The notes under the pieces were generated by a model. It saw nothing but the letters and a program-made list of their open reading frames with translations. It was not told where the DNA came from and did not search any database. Positions 1-10,293 of a stretch of DNA of 64,000 nt are shown here, piece after piece. Numbering within the stretch: the stretch's first letter is position 1; each line of letters opens with the position of its first letter. The DNA lies in contig NC_133650.1 in assembly GCF_009905375.1 (NCBI RefSeq), forward strand, positions 61,333,628 through 61,397,627. The letters are read 5' to 3'. The stretch is from Apium graveolens (Eukaryota; Streptophyta; Magnoliopsida; Apiales; Apiaceae). Position numbers and translations under genes: made by a program.

Positions 1-614
1 ATTCAGCAAAAATGATTCTCCCTTTTCACTTACAATTGGCCCAACAAGTGTTTCGAGCAATATGAATCCAAAACTGTAAACATCATCGTCTAACTTTGTT
101 GTCTTATGCCTGCAAAGAAAACCACTCCAATACGTCACATATATCTTGCAAACTTGACATGGTGTTCATTTGTATAATCTCGACAAAGTTTCCATTTTCT
201 GCAAGGAAAGGTAAATGAATATTTTTTTTTGGACTCTATCTAAAAGCACGGTTGCAAGGAACGTACCAGGATTTTGGGCCATCTCCCTTTGCCTGCAAGA
301 ATAACATATGAAAAATGAAAAAGTCGTACTACATTAAAATGATACCTTAAGATATCATCACCACATTATCAGATGAGTGATTATTGGACAAGAGAAATAA
401 ACCTCAAGTTTTTCAATATCTTCAGTGATTATGGACACTCCATAGTCGCTTAGCTTCGCAACAAAATGCTCATCAAGCAATATATTATTTGTCTTTAAAC
501 GATTATAGAAAGAAGCAAAGTTTACTCCGGTATGTAAAAAATGTACAGCTTTGGCTACACCAATTAAAACTGCTAATCTGTCTGACCACTTGAGAGCTTT
601 CTCTGGACAAGTTT
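1..614 (-). CDS. LRR receptor-like kinase, exons 4-6 (kinase C-lobe, truncated by the window edge)
   Basis: Exon 4 (614-403, 212 bp) starts after TTTGCAG. Its first two bases complete the glutamate codon left open by exon 3, more than 15 kb away. It encodes ALKWSDRLAVLIGVAKAVHF, LHTG, then NRLKTNNILLDEHFVAKLSD and YG. Exon 5 (292-267, 26 bp) encodes AKGDGPKS. Exon 6 (109 to the edge) encodes HKTTKLDDDVYSFGFILLET and continues off the window, so the C terminus is missing. The HRD catalytic aspartate region reads YNRLK and the DFG position reads DYG, so catalytic residues are replaced. All splice sites are GT-AG and all phases match, so the gene could still be spliced despite the intron insertion. 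Exons 5 and 6 were recovered by reading splice sites. Confidence 0.82.
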
Positions 615-1315
615 CTGCAAATTCATTACACAATTCAGTTAAATTTCTTTTAGTTATCAGTATGCAGGAATTTAGCAAACAAATATATGCACCCAAGTAA
701 ATATATCATACATAAGTCGTGTGTGACTCAAATTCATAAATTTGTGATATAAATTGTTATTGGTGAAGCTTAATTTGAATTCTTCAAAGATGATGGTAAA
801 TACTTTAACAATGACCTTCCCGGGTAAAAAAAGAATTCAGAGGTAAGGTTTTAAGTGTTGGTTTGATAGATACCGAATGCTTGTCTGAATTCGGTAAGAT
901 AGTGAGACTGGTTGATGGTTGGGTGGGAATTTATCTTTTTAACTTTTTTGTCTTATCTTTCCTAAAACATTCATAATCTGGACATGCTGACCTAAGAAAG
1001 TCTTATATCTAGATACTTACTCTTTTGGTAAACCTTACACTTTTTATATAATCTCAACTTCCTAGAAAGGCTACAAAAAATTATCATAATTTTTAGTTCA
1101 TGGACATCAAAATTTACAGAGTTTTTAGCTTTTTTAGTCCTACCTGCTTTAATTTCATGAAACTAAATACATTTCTCGGAATTTGAGTTTGTGAGTGAAA
1201 AACACATAGCGCATCCGCGCAAGTGTTTTAATTAAACATGAAGTTGAAGATCATAATTTATAGAATCTATTCCCTTATAGATATAATTTAAAAGTACTCT
1301 GTTTCTTGTACAGAC

Positions 1316-1380
1316 TTTCTATTCGACCACGGACGGTCATTTTTAGTGACGGTCACTTTTAGCTGTATTTTCTAGTAGTG
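1316..1380 (-). mobile_element. Terminus of a CACTA-type DNA transposon
   Basis: Read on the minus strand from 1380, the sequence begins CACTACTAGAAAATACAGC, the classic CACTA (En/Spm) terminal inverted repeat form. It is followed by subterminal GTGACCGTCA / AATGACCGTC motifs repeated within 60 bp. I did not find the matching inward-facing end inside the intron, so this is a truncated or single-ended remnant. Confidence 0.5.
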
Positions 1381-1446
1381 TGTCATATATATATATGTAT
1401 CCTGCACTGTTTGGTTCCTCCACATCCTAATATATCATTCAAAACT

Positions 1447-1743
1447 AGAGATGCACAAAAGGCCCACCGGGCCGGGCTTTGACCGGGCCGGACTTTTCGG
1501 GCTTTGACCTTAACCGGGCCGGGCCGGGCTTTCCGAAAATGTCAGAGCCCATTTGGGCCCTCGAGGCCGGCCTAACCGGACTTTTTTTCGGGCCGGATCG
1601 GATCGGGCCGAGCTTTTTTATAATTTAAATCGGATCGAGTTTTATTAGAGATTCCAAAGATTACATATGTTAGCAACTAGATCATCGTAAAAATGCATTA
1701 GTTTACATGGAATATTTTATGAAAACATTACTTCGTTGAAAAC
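1447..1743. mobile_element. GC-rich hAT-like terminal fragment (tentative)
   Basis: A block beginning near AGAGATGCACAAAAGGCCCA and dense in GGGCCGGGC words (about 1460-1610) sits in otherwise AT-rich intron DNA. Termini of this style, a short AGAGATG-like end followed by GGGCCGGGC repeats, are known from plant hAT elements. Only one end is visible; the block is cut by the Tat-A insertion at 1743/1744. A weak echo (AACCGAGTTTTTTCGGGCTTC) at 15796-15818 might belong to the other side. Both assignments are uncertain. Confidence 0.3.
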
Positions 1744-3349
1744 TGTTGACGGAGGAATCTGGTAACAACAAAGATTGAGATTTCTCGCCGGAATTAATAT
1801 CTATGACGGTGGTTCTTCGCCGGAAAATCAAGCGGTGTGTGGTGGTTTGTGGTTGTTTTAGGTTGAGATTGATCAAAGTAAGTGGTGGCTCCCTTATCAG
1901 CTCTCGACTTCTTACCCTTTCAATGTGCTTACGTACCCTTTATATAGGGATCAAGCCTGACGTAGTTCTTGCGGAACAAGAAATCTAATGGGCTTAGACT
2001 TCTTATTCCTAGGCCCGGTAGAAGCCTATCGAAAGTCCGTCTTCCGCTAGCTTTAGGAATGTCCAACTATGAGGCCCAACCGCAAAGGCCCAAGGCTCGT
2101 CCGTAATCGCAGGACTTCACAAATAATGCATATCCCTGCACAAGGATAACACTTCGCTACAACTATTTCCCTTGATTTACAGACGCAGGTATAGACACGG
2201 TTCACCCCAAGTGCCGGACGCATCCCTGTCCCCCGAATGAGGATAACCCACCAAATAATAGGACAGGTGATCCCAAGCTCTTGGGTGCAAAGTGCAGGAT
2301 GGTTTTAGGCTGAGATTGATCAGAGTAAGTGGTGGCTCCCTTATCAGCTCTCAACTTCTTACCCTTTCAATGTGCCTACATACCCTTTATATAGGGATCA
2401 AGCCTGACGTAGTTCTTGCGGAACAAGAAATCTAATGTGCTTAGACTTCTTATTCCTAGGCCCGATAGAAGCCTATCGAAAGTCCGTCTTCCGCTAGCTT
2501 TAGGAATGTCCAACTATGAGGCCCAACCGCCAAGGCCCAAGGCTCGTCCGTAATCGCAGGACTTCACAGATAATGCATCTCCCTGCACAAGGATAACACT
2601 TCGCTACAGCTATTTCCCTTGATTTACAGACGCAGGTATAGCCACGGTTCACCCCAAGTGCCGGACGCATCCCTATCCCCCGAATGAGGATAACCCACCA
2701 AATAATAGGACAGGTGATCCCAAGCTCTTGGGTGCAAAGTGCAGGATGACTCCAAAGTTCTCCAACGAGGACAACCGTTGAATACAAGAACAGAGTTCCC
2801 GAAGCACACACCAATGTTAACCCCGCATCCCCAACGAGGACACCCGTTGAATACAAGAGGAGGCCTTCAATCATCAGGCATACCCCTGGAGGCCTTCAAG
2901 CTTTTCACGGACATCCCCCTCCTTGACCGCCTCAAGGAGGGAATTTTTCAAAGAGTACCTGCAACAAATACATTAGTAAAAATGATCTCCACTGCTCCTC
3001 TCCATGCAAGCTTTATCCTAAAATCACTATTGAAAATACATTGACCAGGCACTGGACGCGTCCTAAGACTCTGGGCGCGTCCTCTCCTTCATGAAACCCG
3101 CATAGCCTCCTCAAACCCTGGTGCACAACATTCCACTACACAAGGCGCGTCCTAGTCAAGACAGATGCGTCTTTTAGCTGTTATTGCTGCAAGACCATGT
3201 TTGCCAAATGCCTTCACCAAGATTGACGCATCCACGTCCCTTGGGCGCGTCCATCCCAAGCGATGCACTTCCATACTTCACTATCACCTACTCATAAAAC
3301 ATCCTCTAACATGTGGACGCGTCCCCATTACATGGACGCGCCTTAACCG
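1744..3349 (-). repeat. Tat-A 3' LTR, with internal duplication and truncated inner end
   Basis: Matches the 5' LTR at 14322 onward with scattered point differences, but differs in two ways. It contains a 447-bp tandem duplication (1855-2748). Its similarity stops at 3349 (after GCGCCTTAACC), whereas the 5' LTR continues about 90 bp further to TATAACA. The lost part is the start of U3 in element orientation, so the expected junction with a polypurine tract is missing. Confidence 0.85.
1855..2748. repeat. 447-bp tandem duplication inside the Tat-A 3' LTR
   Basis: Copy 1 is 1855-2301 and copy 2 is 2302-2748. Each starts GTTTTAGG(T/C)TGAGATTGAT and ends TGCAAAGTGCAGGATG. The 5' LTR has a single copy (about 14428-14874). 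Each copy holds the minus-strand TATA motif (CCCTATATAAAGGG) and the GC-rich leader, so the LTR core promoter is doubled. Few mismatches separate the copies. Confidence 0.9.
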
Positions 3350-3953
3350 TTCGTATGCTTCGTTTTTACCTTGACTGTTCTTATTTTTCCCATGTATGTA
3401 TATGTGTATATATCTGTAAAACCACCGTTTTTAGCTTCCTTGATTCTCGAACTACATGTTTCTAGATTTTTAGAGAATATCCCCCAAATCAACTATAGTC
3501 GATTGAAATTCCACTACGTTACCGCCATATTGGACGCGTCTTCCTGTCAGGACTCGTCCTCCAAATCTCTGTCTGGAACGTGTTCAAGTCGTTCTAACCA
3601 GAGATTTTATAGGGGCAATAATTTACCAGGACGTGTCTTCGTAGTGTATCTTTCGCAATAGATTCTTTAGGAAGCGTCCCCGCATGTTTCCAGTACCTTC
3701 TTTCTTTCTTCTTTTCTTCTTTTTCTTTTTTTATGTGGACGCGCCCTCAAATTTTTCTTCCTTCTTTTGCAGCTGGAGGATGCATCTTCTTCGTCACCTT
3801 TCCACCCATTCAAAGTTCTCAACAAACGCCTTGGGATTTATTCCCAGCACCTGATCTCTTTCAAACCCGACTTCCCTGAATCTCATAGGACGAGCTCCTT
3901 CCTTAAAGAAGAAAGACGCGTCTTTGAATCTCTCAACTCAAAGACTTCTATAA
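3350..3953 (+). other. Tat-A spacer upstream of the antisense ORF
   Basis: Pyrimidine-rich sequence (notably 3700-3735, CTTTCTTTCTTCTTTTC) with two GGACGCGTC words (3531, 3736). It is the region where a promoter and leader for the antisense ORF would be expected. I see no clear TATA box. A 96-codon open frame at 3371-3661 has no recognisable features. Confidence 0.4.
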
Positions 3954-6638
3954 TGTCTAACTCCAGCTTCGATTCCATGGATCACGTCCCCATAAGCTCA
4001 AGAATGAAAAAGAAAGGACTCATACGCAAAAGAACTCCAATTCTCCATACTAGGGCCACCATCGAATCGAAGATTGGACGGATGATGAGATTATACCCAC
4101 CACAAGCCAACAGCCCCAACGCATGACTGTTTCAGATGAGGACGCGTCCCCTTCTCAGGACGCGCCCTCTCCTCACAGCGAGGGTGAATTTGAGGGACGA
4201 GCCCCAGAACCTGAAAAATACCCCATTTCTCCTCAACAGTCTGTTTCCCCACTAGAACATTGGGAACCCTGTAATGTAGAGCTTGATTTTGATTGGAAAG
4301 AACTGGAGGACCTCCCTGAGACTGAGAAGAATACTTGGAGGAAGAGGGAAAACAAATTAGCTTGTGTTGGGATGAAATCCACTGCAACTGATCTAGAGAT
4401 TGGGTGGACCATGAAGTACTACGACATGGAGGGAATCTGGGCGCGTCCTCTCAGGATGATGAGGCCTCATATCTTTAACGTGGAAAATCTGAGGATTCCA
4501 AGAATGGTTCTAACCCCAAAGCTTATTTCTTTAGGTGTGGGCGCGCCCTTGCACCCCTACATCAAAAAGATCCTGAAATGGTATGATGTTGCCCCCATTC
4601 AACTGTCTCCAAATTCGTACAAGCTAGCATGGGCTCTATTCATCATGTACCACAACCTTGGGTTGGGCGCGCCCTCTATGAAAGAGTTTAGCTTTTTTTA
4701 CAGCATCAGGAAATCCATCCCAGGCTACCACTTTCTGGTTGTCAACAAGTGGTTGAACAACAAAGGGTTTAATGAGGGCAAAATCAGCCACGAGCGAGAT
4801 TGGAAGGAGCCATTCTTCTACATCTACGATGTTAAAAGGGCTCGTGTTCGTTTTAACTCAGAGCCAAGTAAGTGCAACACCTAGGACGCGTCCTCTCCTG
4901 CAAGACGCGTCTTTTCCTTTGTTATTTTTTCCTTTCTCCTTTTTATAAATCACATCTCTCTTCCTTAGATAAAAGGACTCAGAAAGAGCTTACAGGAAGA
5001 AAGAAAAAGAGAGCTGTGAAGGTGTTGAAGTATGCCGAGAAGCACTTTAACCTTAAGGACATGATCACGGAGGCCAATCTCAAAAAGATTGGGGCTTTGT
5101 CTGTAAGGGTTGGCTCCATTTGTAAATACCGTGATTTTTACAATGGAAAACCCGTCCTAACTGCATCTGAGAAAGCTAGAGGGTTAAACGCAACAGAACT
5201 TGTCCAACTGGACATCAGTAGACAAGTAGATCTAGAGCAAGGTAAGAATCCTTTGGACGCGTCTCTCGTTAACGACGCGTCATGCGCACGTTCACCCCTT
5301 CTCTTACATGCATAACCTTAATCTAACTTGTAGACGTTTCCCACATCCTACTTTATGGCTTTAGACGCGTCTTTGCTCTAGGGCGCGTCCTCCTCTGTTA
5401 TTTGTCACTTATACCATTCTCATAGTCCATGATATAGGCGTTGTGTCCCCCAAATAGGACGCGCCATCGTCGCTTTGTTCGACATATATACATGCATTCT
5501 TCATGCCTTTACATGCATTTACTTGACATATATATATATGTATTAACAATCTATAAATTCTGTTCTCGGCACGTCTTTCGATCAGGACGCGTCCTCTTCT
5601 CACCTATAATTTTGTTGCATTGCATAATTTTCACAGGGTATGCCATACTACGTAGGACGCGTCCACATTACTCGGCTAACATTTTTCCACGTCTATTTCA
5701 TAGATATGACTTCCCTTCCAAAATGATTCGCTATTGGGGCCACCAAAAAATTGAGAGCCGGGAAGCAGGCTCCTGCGAAGTCTGATCCAAAGGCTAAGAA
5801 TTCTACTTCTACTGTGACTCCTTCCCCTCCACCAAAAATTACTGACACTACGGTGTTGGACATCCCGGACAAAGAGGATGTGCCCTCAAAGCGTCAGAAG
5901 ACAGTGCCAGATGACCAATCATTTGTTGTCAAATATCTGGGTGCGTCCTCGGCTGGCGCCTTCTCTGAAGATGAAGTAAGGGGTTGGACTTTCAGAAATG
6001 AGCAACAGACAGAGGAAGCTATAGTAAGGGCTACAGCCGAGCTTCATATGCATGCAAGACAGAATGCCAACATGGCAGCTAGACTCAGGGCGCGTCTTGC
6101 CGTCACTGATACCGCTAAAAGCCAGGCTGAAGACAAGATCAAATCCTTGGAAAAGTGCATTACTTTGTTCACCTAAGAGAAAGATGTCGAGATCAAGCGG
6201 TTGCAGGAGGACAGGACGCGTCTTGAGGGTGAGAAGGCGGTGCTGGAAGGCAATGTCACCTCTATGGAGAAGGCTATGAAGGATGTAATCTCTCTGAATT
6301 CCACCATGCAGCTGGAGTTTGACACTCTGAATGATGACAGACTGCATGACTGGAAAGAAGAGAAGAAATTAGTGTATCAAAATGGTTTTGCAGCCGATTT
6401 TGAAGAGTGGTGTTCTGGGTACATAGTCAATGACCCAGGGTACACTTTTTCCAAGTTCGATGAAGACACCCAGAAATGGGTAAATGATTTCAGAATCAGG
6501 GCTGCAGATTCCATTAAAAACAAGAGGATCATCCTTGGCCTGAAAGAGGATGACGCGTCCCCTGTGCCTTCTCCACTTAATACTCAGCCTCCTCCACCAA
6601 ACAACCAGGACAAGTCTCAGGACGCGCCCCCTGCCTAG
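3954..6638 (+). pseudogene. Tat-A antisense extra ORF (plant transposase_28-like plus coiled coil), three exons
   Basis: Lies opposite to gag-pol between integrase and the 3' LTR. Exon 1 ends at 4867 before GTAAGT. Exon 2 is 4969-5241 (TTCCTTAG acceptor, GTAAGA donor). Exon 3 is 5704-6638 (TTTCATAG acceptor). All three join in phase, which supports real introns. Protein order: an acidic DAS/DAP-rich N terminus; a globular domain (LSPNSYKLAWALFIMYHNLG, KEPFFYIYDVKRARVRF) resembling the 'putative gypsy-type transposon' domain known from Tat extra ORFs; a basic RKKKRAVKVLKYAEKHF; a possible nuclear-localisation segment (DIPDKEDVPSKRQKT); a long coiled coil; and a proline-rich end. Defects are a frame change at ATGA 4123-4126, TGA at 5724 and TAA at 6174. 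The function of this protein class is unknown. Confidence 0.75.
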
Positions 6639-7614
6639 GACGCGTCTTCATTCTTGTTTTTGAATTTATTCTAAACTATCCCAAGGGTGCATGCCCTTTT
6701 TAAGCCTTGCAAGTTGTAAACTTATAACCTGTTGTTTCCTGGTTTTTATTTGCTTGTACTTTTCATAAGGTTTTCCCTTTCTTAATTACCTCCATGTGCA
6801 TCCTTTTACTTTCTTAATCTTGTTTTGTCATAAATATGGGCGCGTCCTATGCTAAGGACGCGTCGCCTTTTATATCTTGCTGTTATTTCCTTTATTATCA
6901 CAAGCTAAGCAGACGTCCTTACAGGGTGCGTCCTCGTTATTTTGACGCATCTCTATTTACTTAGACTGTCTTGAATTGTTTGGATAGTATATTCTTCCCA
7001 ATCATGATATCATGCTGTATTTTCATATTTAGGCAAAGCACAATATAAATGGGCGCATTCTAGTGCTTTGATGCGTCTACCTTTTATTTTTTAAGATAGT
7101 ATTTTTAACATATCAGGCCGGACGCGTCTTCAATAAGGACGTGTCTTTGCTTTCAGTCATGGAGTACAGAATTAAATGAGCGTAAAATCATAGGAGCATC
7201 AACCAAGATTAGTTGGGCGCGTCCTTAGACACAAGACGCGTCTTAGTTCCATTTTTACTTGATTCTATTGTTCCCTTTATCAATCATTGCTTCCACAAAC
7301 AAATGTATAGAACTACTTCTCAGGGCGTGTCATGTGGTTAGGACGCGTTATGCAACCAATCAAATTAACAAGCAAACAACTTTTGGAAAATTTCAAAGTT
7401 TTCATTAATAATGCTCTCTGGTGTCAAAACTGCACCAGTCCCACGGCTACTATGCTCTGTGGGGAAATTATTTCGAAAAAATGACCCTTCAACTAGTTCC
7501 AAGGTAAGTAGTACATGCACTACCACCCTAGGCAAGGAGGAATTTATTTAATTCTAGTCTATAGTCCAGGCATAACCCTAAGTAAAAAGATATGTAAGGG
7601 GCCAAAGCCGTGCC
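6639..7614. other. Tat-A spacer between antisense ORF and integrase, rich in paired CGCG words
   Basis: No credible gene. It carries paired GRCGCGTC words at 6641, 6841/6859, 7123, 7218/7237 and 7326/7344 (start of each CGCG or CGTG core), in an AT-rich background. It forms the convergent 3' ends of the antisense ORF and of pol, so terminators of both transcripts may lie here. Confidence 0.5.
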
Positions 7615-10293
7615 TTACTGATAATATTTCCGGAGATGTTCCGCGTTCCAAGCTCGCGGAACCAACTTCCCTTCCATGTCCTCAAGGTGATAAGTCTCTT
7701 TCCACAAGATGACTTTTATCTTGTATGGCCCTTCCCAATTAGCTCCAAATACTCCATGCTGAGGATTCTTCGTGTTCAGCATCACCTTCCTCAGCACCAA
7801 ATCCCCTACCTTCAGCAACTGTCCCTTTACCTTCTTGTTATAATACCTTGTGGCACGTTGCTGATACGCCGCGAGCCTCAGCTGAGAATTTTCCCTTGTT
7901 TCTTCCAAGAGATCCAAATAAAGCCTTTGACTGACCTCTGCATCTTCTTCCGTGTAACGATCTCTACGAAGCGATCCCGAACCAACTTCCACGGGAACCA
8001 TAGCTTCATAGCCGTAAGTCAGCATAAATGGAGTTTCTCCCGTAGTAGATCGTGGAGTAGTGTTGTAGGACCACATCACTTTTGGGAGTTCTTCAGACCA
8101 ATTCCCTTTGCGCTCTTCCAGCTTTGGTTTGAGGGTATGCTTTATTATTTTATTCACAGCTTCTATCTGCCCATTGCTTTGAAAATGATAGACCGCTGCA
8201 AACTCCTTCTTAATTTTCAATTCCTCACATAGTTGTCGCAACTCCTTGCTGTCAAATTGCTTTCCGTTGTCAGATACAAGCTTGTAAGGGATGCCAAACC
8301 TGCACACGATGGAGTTGAAAACAAAATCTCTGATTTTCTTTGCGGTGATAGTAGCCAATGGCATAGCTTCCGCCCATTTAGTAAAGTAATCAACCGCAAC
8401 CACTGCATATTTGACGTCCCCTTTAGCTTTAGGTAATTCTCCGATAAAATCAATTCCCCACATGGCGAACGGCCACGGGCTTACCGTAGGCGTCAAGAGC
8501 GTCACCGACATAGACGAGTAATTTGCAAAGCGCTGGCAGCGGTCGCATGCCCTAACAAAATTTGTAGCATCCTCTTTCATTGTAGGCCAATAGTACCCTT
8601 GGCGCAAAACTTTCATCGCCAATGAGTTACCCCCCGAGTGATTGCCACAGATTCCCTCATGTACTTCCCTTAAGATGTAATTTCCTTCTTCTTCGTCAAC
8701 ACATCTAAGCAGCGGTTGATTGAACCCTCTCTTGTACAGAACTTCGTCGTACATAACATACCTTGCAGCCTGATAGCGGAGTCGACGAGCCTTAAACTTA
8801 TCCTCGGGGAGTGTTCCCTTGTGAATGTAGGCCAGAATGGGCGTCATCCATGTTTCCTTGGGAGCCTCATCCACTTGCATAATTTCTATCTCTGGGATAC
8901 TAGGAATCTCCTGGATTTCAAGAGCCTCTTGTTGCGACCCCATTTTTGCTAGAGCATCCGCATTACTGTTCTTCTCCCGTGGCACACATTCCAACCTAAC
9001 TTCTTTGAACATTCCAATCAGGCGTTGTGTGCATCTCAAGTATAATTCTGTTCGTGGGCCTCGCGCTTGAAATCCCCCGTTCACCTGATTCACCACCAGC
9101 TCTGAGTCACTCCTCGCAATTAGGTTTCGCACTCCCATTTCCAAAGCGATCTTTAGGCCATTAATCAATGCTTCATACTCCGCATCATTATTTGTTGCAT
9201 AAAACTTGAAATGAATTGCGCTCATCAGATGATGGCCTTCTGGAGACACGAGTACTATACCCGCACCGGCTCCTCCATTGTTAACTGCCCCGTCCACATG
9301 CAAGATCCACCAGGGATGTGGAAATTCCTCCAAAGACTCCTTAACGTGAGGTGGATGTAACATCATTAAAGCTTTGCCGTCAACTGCGGAGTCAAATTCC
9401 AATAAGAAATCAGCTAAGGCTTGTCCTTTAATCGCCGTCCGAGGCATATATCCCAAATCAAACTGCCCCAACTCTAAAGCCCACTTCAGCATTCTCCCTG
9501 ATGACTCTGGTTTGTGAAGGACTTGCCGTAGCGGGTATGCCGTACGGACTTCAACTCTATGGGCCTGGAAATACGGCCGTAATTTTCTTGATGCAAGAAC
9601 CAGGGCACAAACCAACTTCTCCATGCTTGTGTAGCGAGTTTCAGCATCGTGCAACCGCTTGCTCACATAATACACTGGTGACTGCTGCCCATCTTCTTCT
9701 CTTACCAGAACTGCGCTGATTGAGTACTCAGACACTGCGAGGTACAGTATTAGAGATTCCCCATCCAATGGTTTTGATAACATGGGAGGGTTTCCCAGTT
9801 GTTCCTTGATCTTTCTAAAGGCCTCTTCACATTTTGGTGTCCATATGAAATCCTTCCCCGCCAGCTTAATGGCTTTGAAGAATTCTTTGCATCTGTCGGA
9901 CGACTTGGAAACAAATCGATTTAACGCGGCAATCCTCCCAGTTAAACTCTGCACCTGCTTTACATTGGTGGGTGACTTCATATCCAACAATGCCTTGATC
10001 TTTGCGGGGTTGGCCTCAATTCCCCTATGGTTGACGATGAACCCGAGAAACTTGCCCGACTCCACGCCGAACACACACTTTTGTGGGTTTAACTTCATGC
10101 GAAACCTCCTTAGAATGTTAAACATTTCCATTAGGTGCTTGATATGGTCATTCGCCGCCTTGGACTTTACCAGCATATCATCCACATACACCTCCATGGT
10201 TCTCCCAATTTGGTTCTTGAACATCATGTTTACTAACCGTTGGTAGGTTGCGCCAGCGTTATCAAACCAAACGGCATTCCTATGTAACAGCAT
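7615..10293 (-). pseudogene. Tat-A RT C-terminus, two RNase H domains and integrase
   Basis: An 892-codon frame. Order: RT palm with the catalytic YVDD box (MEVYVDDMLVKSK); a degenerate gypsy-type RNase H (SLILYLAVSEYSISAVLVRE); a second, archaeal-type RNase H (LHVDGAVNNGGAGAGIVLVS, TNNDAEYEALINGLKIALEM, RSDSELVVNQVNG); integrase with an HHCC zinc finger (GICGNHSGG ... CDRCQ), catalytic core (WGIDFIGELPKAKG, LVSDNGKQF) and C-terminal GPYKIK region. It ends KYYQ-stop at 7615. The dual RNase H is a known feature of plant Tat elements. The frame itself is intact but lacks its own start, being severed from gag-protease by the RT frameshift. Confidence 0.9.

Noticed and set aside
2500..2874. 124-codon minus-strand frame in the Tat-A 3' LTR, repeated at 14628-15002
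   Set aside because: Same reason: LTR copies. It lies over the R/U3 region with the TATA box just beyond, and the protein is low in charged residues with no motif.
9501..9719. Plus-strand frames opposite Tat-A pol (also 8716-9070, 11082-11417, 12478-12750)
   Set aside because: Shadows of the highly coding minus strand; no introns, start context or motifs, unlike the genuine antisense ORF at 3954-6638.
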